Shown here in pieces: positions 26,623 through 35,013 of a DNA stretch of 64,000 nucleotides. A program made the position numbers and the translations under genes. The notes under the pieces were generated by a model. It searched no databases. It worked only from the letters and a program-made list of their open reading frames with translations, and was not told the DNA's origin. This stretch comes from Bacillus sp. F19 (GTDB lineage Bacteria; Bacillota; Bacilli; Bacillales; Bacillaceae), in assembly GCA_023823795.1 (NCBI GenBank), contig CP085710.1, positions 1,266,001 to 1,330,000 of the forward strand. The letters run 5' to 3'. Position 1 is the first letter of the stretch. The number at the start of each line of letters is the position of its first letter.

Positions 26623-27609
26623 TTATTTTTTCTGTGCCGATTTCCGGATCACGATTTCAGGCTCCATCATCTGAGTAAGGCTTACGGAACCAGGCTGATC
26701 GATTAAAGACAGGAGGGAATCAACCATTGTCTCAGCCAGGAGGCCAATTGGAACACCTACGCTTGTCAGCTCTGTTTCGAGGCTCGCCATTTGCGGGATA
26801 TTATCATATGAAATTAAGGAAAGATCCTCTGGTATCCTCAAGTTTAGCTCCTTTACGGCTCTTAGTATCCCTACACTGATATCGTAGCTTCCGCTTATAA
26901 GAGCTGTTGGCTTGTTTTTGTACTGCAGCAGTTCTTTTGCAGCAAGGTAGCCATCATACCAGCTTAATCCCTTCGTATTGCCGATGCTTTCTTCGGTTAC
27001 AGGAAGTTTAGCTTCTTCCATTCCTTTATGATATCCCTTGAGCTTTTCTGCCTGTCGTCTGTCACAGGGGGACAGGTCCCCAATATAGTTTATTTTTGAA
27101 TGACCCAGATCGTTTAGGTGAGCAACCGCTTTTTGAATCGCTTTTTTATGATTGACGTCGATAATAGGATAGGCATTGTCTCCTGAAACCCCATAGGACA
27201 AGATGGGAACGGATGAGGCCATATTGGAATGCAGCTGAGTTTCACCCCCTTCCTCGAAAATCACGACGCCGTCAACCTGAAAGCTTTTAAACATTTCTAC
27301 CGCTTTGTCAGCTGCATTAACAGATAGAATCATAAAATAATTTTTATTTGTCACGATTTCATTTATTTTCGATACTAGGGCAGTAAGGGCAATTCGGTCA
27401 ATCGCAGGCCATACAAGACCAATCGTTCTGCTTTTTTTAGAAACAAGATTTTTTGCGGCAAAATTGGGAGAGTAGCCTAAAGTCCGTGCGGCTTCTAAAA
27501 CCTTTTTCTTCGTATCCGGCTTTACAAGAGGACTGTCATTCAAGGCCTTGGAGACAGTTGAATAGCTTACTCCTGATTCCCGGGCAATATCTTTTATCGT
27601 TACACTCAT
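26623..27609 (-). CDS. LacI-family repressor of the hexuronate genes
   Basis: 328 residues. The N-terminal LacI HTH reads TIKDIARESGVSYSTVSKAL and is followed by the hinge helix SPNFAAKNLVSKKS. The periplasmic-binding-like sensor domain follows (TIGLVWPAI, DGVVIFEEGG, SYDNIPQMA). It is divergent from uxaC-uxuA-uxuB, and three identical palindromes lie between the two start codons. It most likely senses a hexuronate intermediate, like ExuR or KdgR of Bacillus. GGAGGATTTCT precedes the ATG. Confidence 0.88.
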   Translation of the reverse strand: MSVTIKDIARESGVSYSTVSKALNDSPLVKPDTKKKVLEAARTLGYSPNFAAKNLVSKKSRTIGLVWPAIDRIALTALVSKINEIVTNKNYFMILSVNAADKAVEMFKSFQVDGVVIFEEGGETQLHSNMASSVPILSYGVSGDNAYPIIDVNHKKAIQKAVAHLNDLGHSKINYIGDLSPCDRRQAEKLKGYHKGMEEAKLPVTEESIGNTKGLSWYDGYLAAKELLQYKNKPTALISGSYDISVGILRAVKELNLRIPEDLSLISYDNIPQMASLETELTSVGVPIGLLAETMVDSLLSLIDQPGSVSLTQMMEPEIVIRKSAQKK

Positions 27610-27677
27610 TAGAAATCCTCCAAAACAGACAAAAATGAAATGTTGAAAATTTTCAGAATACAGATTATACTGTTAAA

Positions 27678-27691
27678 TAACAACGTTGTTA
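27678..27691. promoter_or_regulatory. LacI-type operator 1
   Basis: TAACAACGTTGTTA, a perfect palindrome with the central CG of LacI-family sites. It lies next to TATAAT of the regulator's own promoter (complement of 27664-27669), so it should mediate autorepression. Confidence 0.8.
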
Positions 27692-27740
27692 CTTGTAGTA
27701 TAGTATAAAAGCTGAGGAAATACATGCTTTTTAAAGAAAA

Positions 27741-27758
27741 AATAACAACGTTGTTATT
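27741..27758. promoter_or_regulatory. LacI-type operator 2
   Basis: AATAACAACGTTGTTATT, 18 bases of perfect symmetry. Its centre is 65 bases from that of operator 1 and 29 from that of operator 3, allowing looping. Confidence 0.85.
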
Positions 27759-27771
27759 TTTCAGATAAAAA

Positions 27772-27785
27772 TAACAACGTTGTTA
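27772..27785. promoter_or_regulatory. LacI-type operator 3, over the uxaC promoter
   Basis: TAACAACGTTGTTA again. Its right half lies at the -35 position of TATAAT at 27806-27811, which is the likely uxaC -10 box. Confidence 0.85.
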
Positions 27786-27844
27786 AAAATGATTCAAGCT
27801 TTTTGTATAATGGGCAAGTTCACTTGAAAAAGGGGGACTCTGAA

Positions 27845-29251
27845 TTGAAAAAATTTATGGATGACGATTTTCTATTAGATTACGAAAGCTCTAAGATTCT
27901 CTACCATGAATATGCAAAAGATATGCCAATCTATGATTACCACTGTCATTTAAGTCCTGAAGAAATTGCGGAAAACAAGCAGTTCCGAAACCTGACGGAA
28001 ATCTGGCTGAACGGCGATCACTATAAATGGAGAGCCATGCGTGCAAATGGCATCAGCGAACATTTGATTACAGGCAGCGCAAGCGATAAGGAAAAGTTTG
28101 ATGCATGGGCAAAAACAATGCCATCCTGTATCGGGAATCCCCTTTATCATTGGACACACTTGGAGCTGAAGCGATATTTCAACATTGATTTGCCGCTGAG
28201 TGAAAAAACAGGAGACGAAATCTGGGAGCGCTGCAATCATCTGCTTTTGCAGAAGGATTTTTCTGCACAGTCCATCATAAAAAAATCAAATGTTCAAGTG
28301 ATTTGCACAACAGATGATCCGGCAGATTCGCTTTCCTATCATAAGGAAATTCAAGCAAATGAAAGGATAGAGACAGCCGTTCTGCCAGCTTTTCGTCCGG
28401 ATAAAGGCATAGAAATTACGAAGCAAGGTTTTCTTCGTTACATAGAGAAGCTATCTAAAGCAGCAAATATCGAAATCAACGGCTACCAAGATTTAGTAAA
28501 GGCTTTTGAAAATAGAGTCGATTATTTCCACGAAGCAGGGTGCAGAGTGTCAGACCATGGTTTTGACCATCTTTTCTATGAAGAAGCAACACTGGAAGAA
28601 GTTTCAGCGATATTTGATAAGACAATTCAAGGTCAATCCATCACCTTATCTGAAGAAAATAAGTATAAGACATATACACTTCTTCATCTGGTGAAGTTGT
28701 ATCATTCTCATGGCTGGGCGATGCAGCTGCACATTGGGGCGATCCGCAATAACAATACAAAAATGTTTAAGAAAATAGGCCCTGATGCAGGGTTTGATTC
28801 CATGAACGATTTTGAACTGGCTAAGCCGCTGAATCAGTTTCTGAATCGTCTTGACAGAGAGAATGAGCTGCCAAAGACCATTCTCTATAATTTGAATCCT
28901 GCTCACAATCCGATCATTGCATCAGCCGTCGGGAATTTTCAAAATGAAGAAGCAAGAGGGAAGCTTCAATTTGGCACAGGCTGGTGGTTTAACGATCAAA
29001 AAGACGGGATGATCCGCCAGATGACAGACCTTGCAAGTATAGGGATGATCAGCAATTTTGTGGGTATGGTGACGGATTCCCGGAGTTTCCTATCTTATAC
29101 AAGACATGAATACTTCCGCAGGATTCTATGTAACTTAATCGGCGGCTGGGTTCATAAAGGCGAAGCACCAGATGACTATGAACTACTCGGACAAATGGTG
29201 CAGGATATTTCCTATAACAATGCGAAAACATATTTTGAGATTGCTAGATAA
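27845..29251 (+). CDS. uxaC: glucuronate (uronate) isomerase UxaC
   Basis: 468 residues. I start it at the TTG at 27845 because AAAAAGGGGGA stands 7 bases upstream and the N-terminus MKKFMDDDFLL aligns with known UxaC. It is an amidohydrolase-fold enzyme that turns D-glucuronate into D-fructuronate and D-galacturonate into D-tagaturonate. Family motifs are PIYDYHCHLSPEEI, GDHYKWRAMRANG, STTDDP-like CTTDDPADSL and ARGKLQFGTGWWFNDQ. It is the first gene of the hexuronate operon behind three LacI operators. Confidence 0.93.
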   Translation: MKKFMDDDFLLDYESSKILYHEYAKDMPIYDYHCHLSPEEIAENKQFRNLTEIWLNGDHYKWRAMRANGISEHLITGSASDKEKFDAWAKTMPSCIGNPLYHWTHLELKRYFNIDLPLSEKTGDEIWERCNHLLLQKDFSAQSIIKKSNVQVICTTDDPADSLSYHKEIQANERIETAVLPAFRPDKGIEITKQGFLRYIEKLSKAANIEINGYQDLVKAFENRVDYFHEAGCRVSDHGFDHLFYEEATLEEVSAIFDKTIQGQSITLSEENKYKTYTLLHLVKLYHSHGWAMQLHIGAIRNNNTKMFKKIGPDAGFDSMNDFELAKPLNQFLNRLDRENELPKTILYNLNPAHNPIIASAVGNFQNEEARGKLQFGTGWWFNDQKDGMIRQMTDLASIGMISNFVGMVTDSRSFLSYTRHEYFRRILCNLIGGWVHKGEAPDDYELLGQMVQDISYNNAKTYFEIAR

Positions 29252-29272
29252 TCAGATGGAGGGAAAACGCTT

Positions 29273-30364
29273 ATGCAAATGACATTTCGCTGGTATGGAG
29301 ATAATGATCCTGTTACCTTACAAAAGATACGACAGATTCCAGGTATGACTGGAATTGTATCCGCTATTTACGATATCCCTGTCGGGGAGGCCTGGCCTTA
29401 TGACAAAATTATTGGGCTCAAAAAGAAGGTTGAAGAGAGCGGCTTAAGCTTAAGTGTAATAGAGAGCGTCCCTGTTCATGAGGACATAAAGCTCGGCCTT
29501 CCTTCCAGAGATCGATATATAGAAAACTACAAAACTGCGATTCGGAATTTATCCAGGGCTGGAATTAAGATTGTATGTTATAACTTTATGCCTGTCTTTG
29601 ACTGGACTCGTTCATCACTTGACTATGAATTAGAAGATGGCTCCACAGCTCTTATTTATGAAGAAGAAAAAGTAAAGCAAATGAATCCGATAAACGGGGA
29701 CTTAAAGCTGCCGGGCTGGGATACAAGCTATGAACCGGAGCAATTGAAAAACCTGCTGAATCAATATCAGAATGTATCGGAAGAGAAATTGTGGGCGAAT
29801 CTCTCGTATTTTATTAAAGAAATCATTCCGGTTGCCGAGGAAGAGGAAGTCAAAATGGCTATTCATCCGGATGATCCGCCATGGTCAATCTTCGGACTGC
29901 CGAGAATCATTAACAGTAAAGAAAACTTAGACAGATTCGTCAATCTTTATGAAAGTCCATACAACGGACTTTGTTTATGCAGCGGGTCGCTCGGTGCAAA
30001 TCCAGCTCATGATTTCCCTGAATTTGTCCGTTATTTTGGCAGCAAAGGGAAGATCAATTTCGTTCACTTAAGAAACATTAAATGGACAGGTGAAAAATCC
30101 TTTCAGGAATCTGCCCATCTTTCAACGGACGGTTCATTGGATATGTATGAAATTGTCCGTGCCTTAAGAGAAGTTGATTTTTCAGGACCGGCAAGACCGG
30201 ATCATGGCAGAATGATCTGGGGAGAAACAGGAAAACCGGGTTATGGTTTGTATGACCGCGCACTTGGTGCTGCGTATCTAAATGGTTTGTGGGAAGCTGC
30301 AACTAAAGAAAAAAACAGACAAGCCGAAACGGGGAATAAATATGAAGATTCCTTTTCAAATTGA
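29273..30364 (+). CDS. uxuA: mannonate dehydratase UxuA
   Basis: 363 residues, TIM-barrel. It converts D-mannonate to 2-keto-3-deoxy-gluconate. Visible motifs are [12 protein letters not shown] at the start, [33 protein letters not shown] with the metal-binding His, and [13 protein letters not shown] and FVHLRNIKW near the end; [11 protein letters not shown] carries another metal ligand. GGAGGGAA precedes the ATG, 21 bp after uxaC. Its end overlaps the uxuB start by 23 bp, so the three are translated together. Confidence 0.95.
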   Translation: MQMTFRWYGDNDPVTLQKIRQIPGMTGIVSAIYDIPVGEAWPYDKIIGLKKKVEESGLSLSVIESVPVHEDIKLGLPSRDRYIENYKTAIRNLSRAGIKIVCYNFMPVFDWTRSSLDYELEDGSTALIYEEEKVKQMNPINGDLKLPGWDTSYEPEQLKNLLNQYQNVSEEKLWANLSYFIKEIIPVAEEEEVKMAIHPDDPPWSIFGLPRIINSKENLDRFVNLYESPYNGLCLCSGSLGANPAHDFPEFVRYFGSKGKINFVHLRNIKWTGEKSFQESAHLSTDGSLDMYEIVRALREVDFSGPARPDHGRMIWGETGKPGYGLYDRALGAAYLNGLWEAATKEKNRQAETGNKYEDSFSN

Positions 30365-31187
30365 TTTAGAGGGAAAAGTGGCTGTCGTTACGGGTGGAAG
30401 CGGTGTTCTGTGCAGCCAATTTGCCAAAGCTCTTGCAGCATGCGGAGCAAAAACGGCAGTCATAAGCAGACGCCAGGAATCAGTAGAACGCGTTGCCGAA
30501 GAAATTCGTGCAGCTGGCGGGACTGCTATAGCACTATCTGCTGATGTGCTTGACAAAACAAGTCTTGAGCGGGCAAAAGCAGAAGTGAATGAAAAACTTG
30601 GCCCGTGCAGCATTCTAATAAATGGAGCAGGAGGCAATCACCCTAAAGGGAATACGGATAAAGAATACTATTTCAATGAGGACTTGAACAACTCAGAAAT
30701 CAATACGTTTTTTGATTTGGATTCAGAAGGGGTCCGTTCAGTTTTTGATTTGAACTTTCTCGGAACCCTGCAGACCACTCAAGTGTTTGGCAGAGATATG
30801 GGCGAAGGTGATGTGATCATTAATGTCTCATCAATGAATGCCTATACCCCATTGACAAAAATTCCAGCTTACAGCGGGGCAAAAGCGGCAGTCAGCAACT
30901 TTACTCAATGGCTGGCAGTGCATATGTCAAAGGCAGGCATACGCGTCAATGCCATTGCACCTGGCTTTTTCTTAACAGAGCAAAATCGAAATTTATTAAC
31001 GAACACAGATGGCAGCTACACCGATCGGGCTAAAAAGATTCTTAACCAGACACCGCTCGAGAGATTTGGAGATCCTGAGGATTTGAATGGAACACTGCTT
31101 TGGCTTGTCAGCAATGAAGCATCGCGATTTGTGACTGGAACGGTGATTCCGGTGGATGGCGGATTTTCAGCTTATTCAGGAGTTTGA
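30342..31187 (+). CDS. uxuB: D-mannonate oxidoreductase (SDR family) UxuB
   Basis: 281 residues from the ATG at 30342 (in-frame alternatives lie further inside uxuA). A classical SDR: the NAD(P) motif [12 protein letters not shown], the NAG-like ILINGAGG, and the catalytic YSGAKAA. In Bacillus the mannonate oxidoreductase is an SDR, not the long-chain type of E. coli. It reduces D-fructuronate to D-mannonate, linking UxaC and UxuA. No hexuronate transporter or kdgK/kdgA follows, so uptake and the last steps must be elsewhere. Confidence 0.9.
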   Translation: MKIPFQIDLEGKVAVVTGGSGVLCSQFAKALAACGAKTAVISRRQESVERVAEEIRAAGGTAIALSADVLDKTSLERAKAEVNEKLGPCSILINGAGGNHPKGNTDKEYYFNEDLNNSEINTFFDLDSEGVRSVFDLNFLGTLQTTQVFGRDMGEGDVIINVSSMNAYTPLTKIPAYSGAKAAVSNFTQWLAVHMSKAGIRVNAIAPGFFLTEQNRNLLTNTDGSYTDRAKKILNQTPLERFGDPEDLNGTLLWLVSNEASRFVTGTVIPVDGGFSAYSGV

Positions 31188-31245
31188 TGACAGCTGATTT
31201 TTCGTTTAGTGGATAAATTCTTACTTTCCGTTGATAGAGTAAAAC

Positions 31246-31275
31246 GAACCTTCCTTGAGAGGGTTCTTTTTTATC
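31246..31275 (+). terminator. terminator of the hexuronate operon
   Basis: GAACC (31246-31250) pairs with GGTTC (31262-31266), with weak extra pairs inside, followed by six T. Confidence 0.6.
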
Positions 31276-31324
31276 TTGAAGGAAAGTCATTCCAACGAAT
31301 AGAACTAACAAAGGAGGAAGAAAA

Positions 31325-31525
31325 ATGATCGTGCACATTGCTATACCCGCTGCATTAAATTTAGAAGTCGATCTAACTTTTCCGATGCCGGAAACTTATG
31401 ATTACTGGCCTGGCTTTAGCGGCTTACTTTTTGATCGAATCTGAATCCATTGAAATTCACTGCTGGAGCCCGCTTGGATTGCATCCGTTACCCCGATTGA
31501 AACGGAAATACACCAGTTCCAATAA
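31325..31525 (+). pseudogene. disrupted small gene
   Basis: A very good site (AAAGGAGGAAG) precedes an ATG that opens 39 codons (MIVHIAIPAALNLEVDLTFP...). The frame ends at TGA 31442-31444 and meets a second TGA at 31451. It then continues protein-like in the same frame (SLLEPAWIASVTPIETEIHQ) to TAA at 31523, just before a terminator. Between the two parts the neighbouring frame reads FLIESESIEIH. Two compensating single-base changes in what was a gene of about 65 codons would explain this. I do not recognise the family. Confidence 0.5.
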
Positions 31526-31558
31526 GGGAAAACAGTCTAGTGAGACTGTTTTTCCTTA
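31524..31558 (+). terminator. terminator after the small disrupted gene
   Basis: AAAACAGTCT pairs with AGACTGTTTT around AGTG, with the outer AAGG/CCTT arms adding further pairs, followed by a T-rich run. Confidence 0.8.
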
Positions 31559-31593
31559 TTTATTGTGGAAAATAGCATTATGCGAGAAACTCC

Positions 31594-31705
31594 AAAGACT
31601 TTGAAATCTTATTCCAAGACTTTCAATACTAATTCCAATACTTTTAATAATAATTCCGAGACTTTCCAAATTAATTCCGAGACTTTCCGAATTAATTCCG
31701 TATAA
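31594..31705. repeat. degenerate 21-bp tandem repeats
   Basis: At least four units of the form ATTCC-RAGACTTT-YMAAWTTA (for example ATTCCGAGACTTTCCAAATTA) follow each other with a 21-base period, plus partial units at both ends. Because 21 is a multiple of 3, the minus strand shows a seven-residue repeat (SLGINLE-like), but no ribosome binding site supports translation. Confidence 0.75.
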
Positions 31706-32049
31706 ATGTGAACTCGGAATGAAAGCGTCTATCCTCATCCTAATAATTGATCTTTTTTCTAGAAAATGACTTTTAAATATCCACTCAATCGAGTACACTA
31801 GTCAAAACTTTGTTGATTACCTGAAGCAGGTCCGCATCCTTAACAGCTCGCCGAAGGAGTTTAGAGAGCAAGCCCACGAAACTAGGGGAAAATAGAAACA
31901 AAAAAGTAAATGCCTCAATTTGGGGAAGTAAATCGGTTAAACCATACAGAAAATCTATGAAAATAGAAAGTATTTTTAAAATAATCAAAAAAACTTGTTG
32001 GATTGCAGTTTCTCAGATAAAATCAGCTAAAACAGTCAGGAGGATATCC

Positions 32050-33066
32050 ATGATTACCTACCCTAACTTAAAAAATGAAGCAACAATTGGAGTAACGGCT
32101 CCCTCATCAGGGGTTCCATCAGAATTACACGATATTCTTACCCAAGCATGCACCCGCATGGAATCTAGAGGGTACAAAGTGATCTGCGGAAAAACACCGT
32201 GGACGCAGGAAAAAGCAAAATCAGCTCATTTTAAAACTCGGGCAGAAGAATTTAACCTCATGATGCAGGACGAAGAAATCGATCTGATCATCCCTCCCTG
32301 GGGAGGCGAGCTTTTGATGGAAATGCTTGAACTTGTAGACTATGACTCAATCAAGCAGAAATGGGTGCTGGGCTATTCAGATATCAGTCTCCTTCTGCTT
32401 GCCATCACGCTAAAGACCGGAATGGCCACTGCTCATGGAACCAATCTTGTGGACTTAAGAGGCGAGAAATCCGATCCTGCAACAGCAATGTGGGAGAACG
32501 TTCTTAAGACAAAAAGCGGGGAATCAATTCTTCAATCCTCTTCAGGCCATTACCAGAATGAGTGGCAGCACAACAATCCGACTCCGCACATTTTTCATTT
32601 AACTCAACCTACAGAATGGAAGACCGTGTCCAATTGGCCAGAAAAAGCAGAAGGCCGATTGCTCGGAGGATGCATTGATGTAATCAGACATTTAGCCGGA
32701 ACGCCTTTTGGCGATGTTAAAACCTTCAGGAAACAGCACATTCCAAATGAACCCATTCTCTGGTACTTAGAAAACTGCGAGCTGACAACAACCGATTTAC
32801 GCAGATCCCTTGTGCAGCTAAAGTTAGCAGGATGGTTTGAAAACTGTTCGGGTATTTTGTTTGGAAGGAGTGCAGCAAATCATCCTGTCGATGATTATAC
32901 AGTGTTGGATGTATACAATGATCTTGCTGAGGAACTGGATATTCCTGTAATATATGACATCGATTGCGGCCATCAGCCTCCTCAAATCACATTGATTAAC
33001 GGGGCTTATGCGGAAGTTATGGCGGAGAATGGGAAAGGGGAGGTCATTCAGAGTTTTAGAGAATAA
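32050..33066 (+). CDS. peptidase S66 (LD-carboxypeptidase / MccF family)
   Basis: 338 residues from the ATG at 32050 (CAGGAGGATATCC upstream). The nucleophile Ser110 is in LGYSDISLL; the ENCELTT segment carries the Glu and DIDCGHQPP the His of the Ser-Glu-His triad. The N-terminal IGVTAPSSG and the PPWGGELLMEML loop are typical. Relatives either trim LD-peptides of murein or, like MccF, destroy microcin C-type aminoacyl nucleotides. The form of the active-site loop fits the MccF side, but this is not decisive. Transcribed alone. Confidence 0.85.
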   Translation: MITYPNLKNEATIGVTAPSSGVPSELHDILTQACTRMESRGYKVICGKTPWTQEKAKSAHFKTRAEEFNLMMQDEEIDLIIPPWGGELLMEMLELVDYDSIKQKWVLGYSDISLLLLAITLKTGMATAHGTNLVDLRGEKSDPATAMWENVLKTKSGESILQSSSGHYQNEWQHNNPTPHIFHLTQPTEWKTVSNWPEKAEGRLLGGCIDVIRHLAGTPFGDVKTFRKQHIPNEPILWYLENCELTTTDLRRSLVQLKLAGWFENCSGILFGRSAANHPVDDYTVLDVYNDLAEELDIPVIYDIDCGHQPPQITLINGAYAEVMAENGKGEVIQSFRE

Positions 33067-33080
33067 ATAGCCAAACAAAA

Positions 33081-33110
33081 AAGAGCATCATCCCGCATGA
33101 TGCTCTTTCC
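33081..33110. terminator. bidirectional terminator
   Basis: AAGAGCATCAT (33081-33091) pairs perfectly with ATGATGCTCTT (33097-33107); A and T runs flank it. It lies between the convergent S66 gene and the small 33115 gene. Confidence 0.85.
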
Positions 33111-33114
33111 TGTA

Positions 33115-33297
33115 TTAATAAATTTCTTTAATTCCCGCAAGCCTGATAGAGAAGATATTCTTGTTTTCGTCCTCTAAAAACAGTGTCTGATCACTAAGGT
33201 CCAGGTTGTGAACGCGGCCTTTTAATGTCTGAAGCGCACCGTCGATGTAATAGTTAACCGTTACTAATTTATTTCGCCTCAAAGCTTTTAAGATCAT
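33115..33297 (-). CDS. YolD-like small protein
   Basis: 60 residues: LVTVNYYIDGALQTLKGRVH, then LDLSDQTLFLEDENKNIFSI and RLAGIKEIY. The alternating beta pattern and the closing I-K-E-I-Y resemble the YolD-like family of small barrels seen in Bacillus. GGAAGGAGAATTC precedes the ATG. Function is unknown; YolD proteins are often damage-linked or phage-linked. Transcribed alone. Confidence 0.6.
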   Translation of the reverse strand: MILKALRRNKLVTVNYYIDGALQTLKGRVHNLDLSDQTLFLEDENKNIFSIRLAGIKEIY

Positions 33298-33601
33298 GGT
33301 GAATTCTCCTTCCGCAAGTTTTGTTATATTTAAGGTTAATTAGTCTATAAAAATAACTTTCTGTTATTATATTCCTATTATACTACAAGTTTTTGAAAGC
33401 GATTACATAAAGTTTGAACACTTTGTGAAAAAAAACACATTTGCTGCTTTCTGAGAAACGATTGAAACAACCAGTACATAATGATACCTTTAGATATAAG
33501 AAAAATCGGATATCCAATTGGATGGACAAGATAGGATGAAATTGCATGGTCCATTCGAAAAGGCTTTTATTTAATATAGTCATAGGAAGTGGGGATATAA
33601 A
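33298..33601. other. 300-bp spacer between divergent genes
   Basis: It must hold the promoters of the YolD-like gene and the HemD-like gene. I see AT-rich DNA but no clear -35/-10 pair and no other gene. Confidence 0.3.
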
Positions 33602-34426
33602 ATGGGAAAAGGCTTAGAAGGAAAGCGGATTGTTATCGCAGGCTCCCGCAAAACAGATGAAATGAGCACATTAATTGAAAAACAGGGAGGTATTCCTTTA
33701 GTCCGTTCTCTGCAGGGGACTGTTTTTCTGGCTGAGGAGCAGGTTGAACCGGCACTGCGGAAATTTATTCATGACGGTGCGGATTGGGTCATCTTTACAA
33801 CGGGTATAGGAACGGAAACGCTTTTAAATCTTGCCCGGAAACTAGGGGAAGAGGAAGGTTATTTAAATAGAATTCATCAGGCGCAAATCGCATCCAGAGG
33901 GTATAAAACATTTGCTGCTTTGAAAAAGCTAGGTTTAGTGCCTGCGGCAAAAGATGATGACGGGACGACGAGAGGGCTTGTGCACGCTCTAGAAAATGAG
34001 GATTTGAAAGGTAAGAAGATCATGGTTCAGCTTCATGGGGAAACGGCTCCTGCTTTGATCCAATTTCTTGAAGAAAAGGGCGCCTCTGTTCTGCAGGTTT
34101 TGCCATATCAGCATATTGCTCCAGATGAAGCGGCAGTCAGCCTCCTTTGTGAGGAAATGCTGAGCCGTAAAGTAGAGGCTGTTTGTTTTACAACCGCGGT
34201 ACAGGTACGCGAGTTTTTCGCTTATGTGAAAAAAAAGAAGTATCTGCCGCAAATCCTTCACGCATTTGAGACTCATGTTTTGCCGGCCGCTGTTGGAAAA
34301 ATTACGGCAGAGGCATTGATGGAAGAAGGCGTCCGAAATCCGCTTGCACCCGAGCTTGAGAGAATGGGTGCCATGATCATTGAGCTTGCAAAGTTTTATG
34401 ATGAAGCAAAAAAAAATAAAGGATGA
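33602..34426 (+). CDS. stand-alone uroporphyrinogen-III synthase (HemD)-like protein
   Basis: 274 residues with the bilobed HemD fold: GKRIVIAGSRKTDEMSTLIE at the start, DWVIFTTGIGTETLL, ASRGYKTFAALKKLG, IMVQLHGE, and CFTTAVQVREFF in the second lobe. HemD makes the tetrapyrrole ring, but second copies outside the hem operon exist in Bacillus and may have other roles such as siroheme-linked or regulatory ones. AGTGGGGA precedes the start. There is no other tetrapyrrole gene nearby. A 29-codon membrane peptide follows 6 bp later. Confidence 0.8.
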   Translation: MGKGLEGKRIVIAGSRKTDEMSTLIEKQGGIPLVRSLQGTVFLAEEQVEPALRKFIHDGADWVIFTTGIGTETLLNLARKLGEEEGYLNRIHQAQIASRGYKTFAALKKLGLVPAAKDDDGTTRGLVHALENEDLKGKKIMVQLHGETAPALIQFLEEKGASVLQVLPYQHIAPDEAAVSLLCEEMLSRKVEAVCFTTAVQVREFFAYVKKKKYLPQILHAFETHVLPAAVGKITAEALMEEGVRNPLAPELERMGAMIIELAKFYDEAKKNKG

Positions 34427-34432
34427 TGCATC

Positions 34433-34522
34433 ATGCCTAAATGGCTGAATAACACGTTGTATGCCCTGGTCTTAATTGTCAGCATCGGATGTGTTTCACA
34501 CGGTTTTGAGTGGAAGAAATAA
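34433..34522 (+). CDS. 29-residue single-span membrane peptide
   Basis: MPKWLNNTLYALVLIVSIGC... ends in GFEWKK. A good AAAGGATGATG site is 5-8 bases before the ATG. One hydrophobic helix (about residues 8-23) is flanked by basic ends, so it should sit in the membrane. It is coupled to the HemD-like gene with a 6-bp gap. Such short genes are easily missed by annotation. Confidence 0.6.
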   Translation: MPKWLNNTLYALVLIVSIGCVSHGFEWKK

Positions 34523-34534
34523 GATGGGAAGTTC

Positions 34535-34563
34535 TTGACATAAAGTCGTTTACTCCGCATAAT
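34535..34563 (+). promoter_or_regulatory. promoter of the proBA leader
   Basis: TTGACA (34535-34540), 17 bases, CATAAT (34558-34563). Transcription would start about 34570, just before the T-box. Confidence 0.7.
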
Positions 34564-34574
34564 ATATAAAAATC

Positions 34575-34820
34575 AATGAACGTTGAAGAGGGACTAGTAT
34601 GCGGGTCTTTATGTGACAGAGAGCGGGGTTTATCAGCTGGAAGACCCCGCCGCAGCAAAGCCGCAGAACCTGCCCTCAGAGTCCTATGTCAAAAACATAG
34701 GCGCCATAAACCTGGCGTTATCAGGCAAAGCGGGATGCTGTGTGCATCCAACTAAGGTGGTACCACGGAAAAAGCCAAGCCCTTTTCGTCCTTTCTATAA
34801 GGATGAGAAGGGCTTTTTTT
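34575..34820 (+). promoter_or_regulatory. T-box riboswitch for proline
   Basis: The leader holds a long stem I (GGGACT at 34593-34598 pairs with AGTCC near 34679-34683) with a GAA-CCT sequence at 34666-34671, whose CCU fits a proline specifier. The T-box consensus AAGGTGGTACCACGG is at 34754-34768. TGGT there can pair with the ACCA end of uncharged tRNA-Pro. The terminator AAGCCCTTTTCGTCC / GGATGAGAAGGGCTT with a T run is at 34777-34820. Uncharged tRNA-Pro should favour antitermination and proBA expression. Confidence 0.92.
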
Positions 34821-34888
34821 GTATGAGGAGCTAGATATAAAATCATTTGTCCGGGCGGCCCTTCATACGGTTCGTCTAAATGTTTCCC

Positions 34889-34966
34889 AATTTCCGCTAA
34901 TAAATCTTAATAATACGCTAGAAAAAATGTAGTTTTCGCTAATAAATGTCTGGTTTTCGCTAAATG
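34889..34966. repeat. short direct repeats TTTTCGCTAATAAAT
   Basis: TTTCCGCTAATAAATC (34891-34906), TTTTCGCTAATAAATGTC (34933-34950) and TTTTCGCTAAATGG (34953-34966) repeat one motif; a weaker copy is at 34914. They lie between the T-box terminator and proB. Confidence 0.6.
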
Positions 34967-35013
34967 GAAAACGCAGGCCGTCCGTATTCAATCAAAATAG
35001 GAGGTTTCATCTC

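Noticed and set aside
31325-31525. Selenocysteine use at the in-frame TGA codons
   Set aside because: No selenocysteine insertion structure or selenoprotein family is recognisable; ordinary indels explain the pattern better.
31556-31798. Minus-strand protein with heptad repeats
   Set aside because: The repeats follow from the 21-bp DNA period; there is no start site and the frame crosses a plus-strand terminator.
34613-34834. Plus-strand 73-residue frame
   Set aside because: It lies wholly within the T-box leader and its terminator, and has no ribosome binding site.
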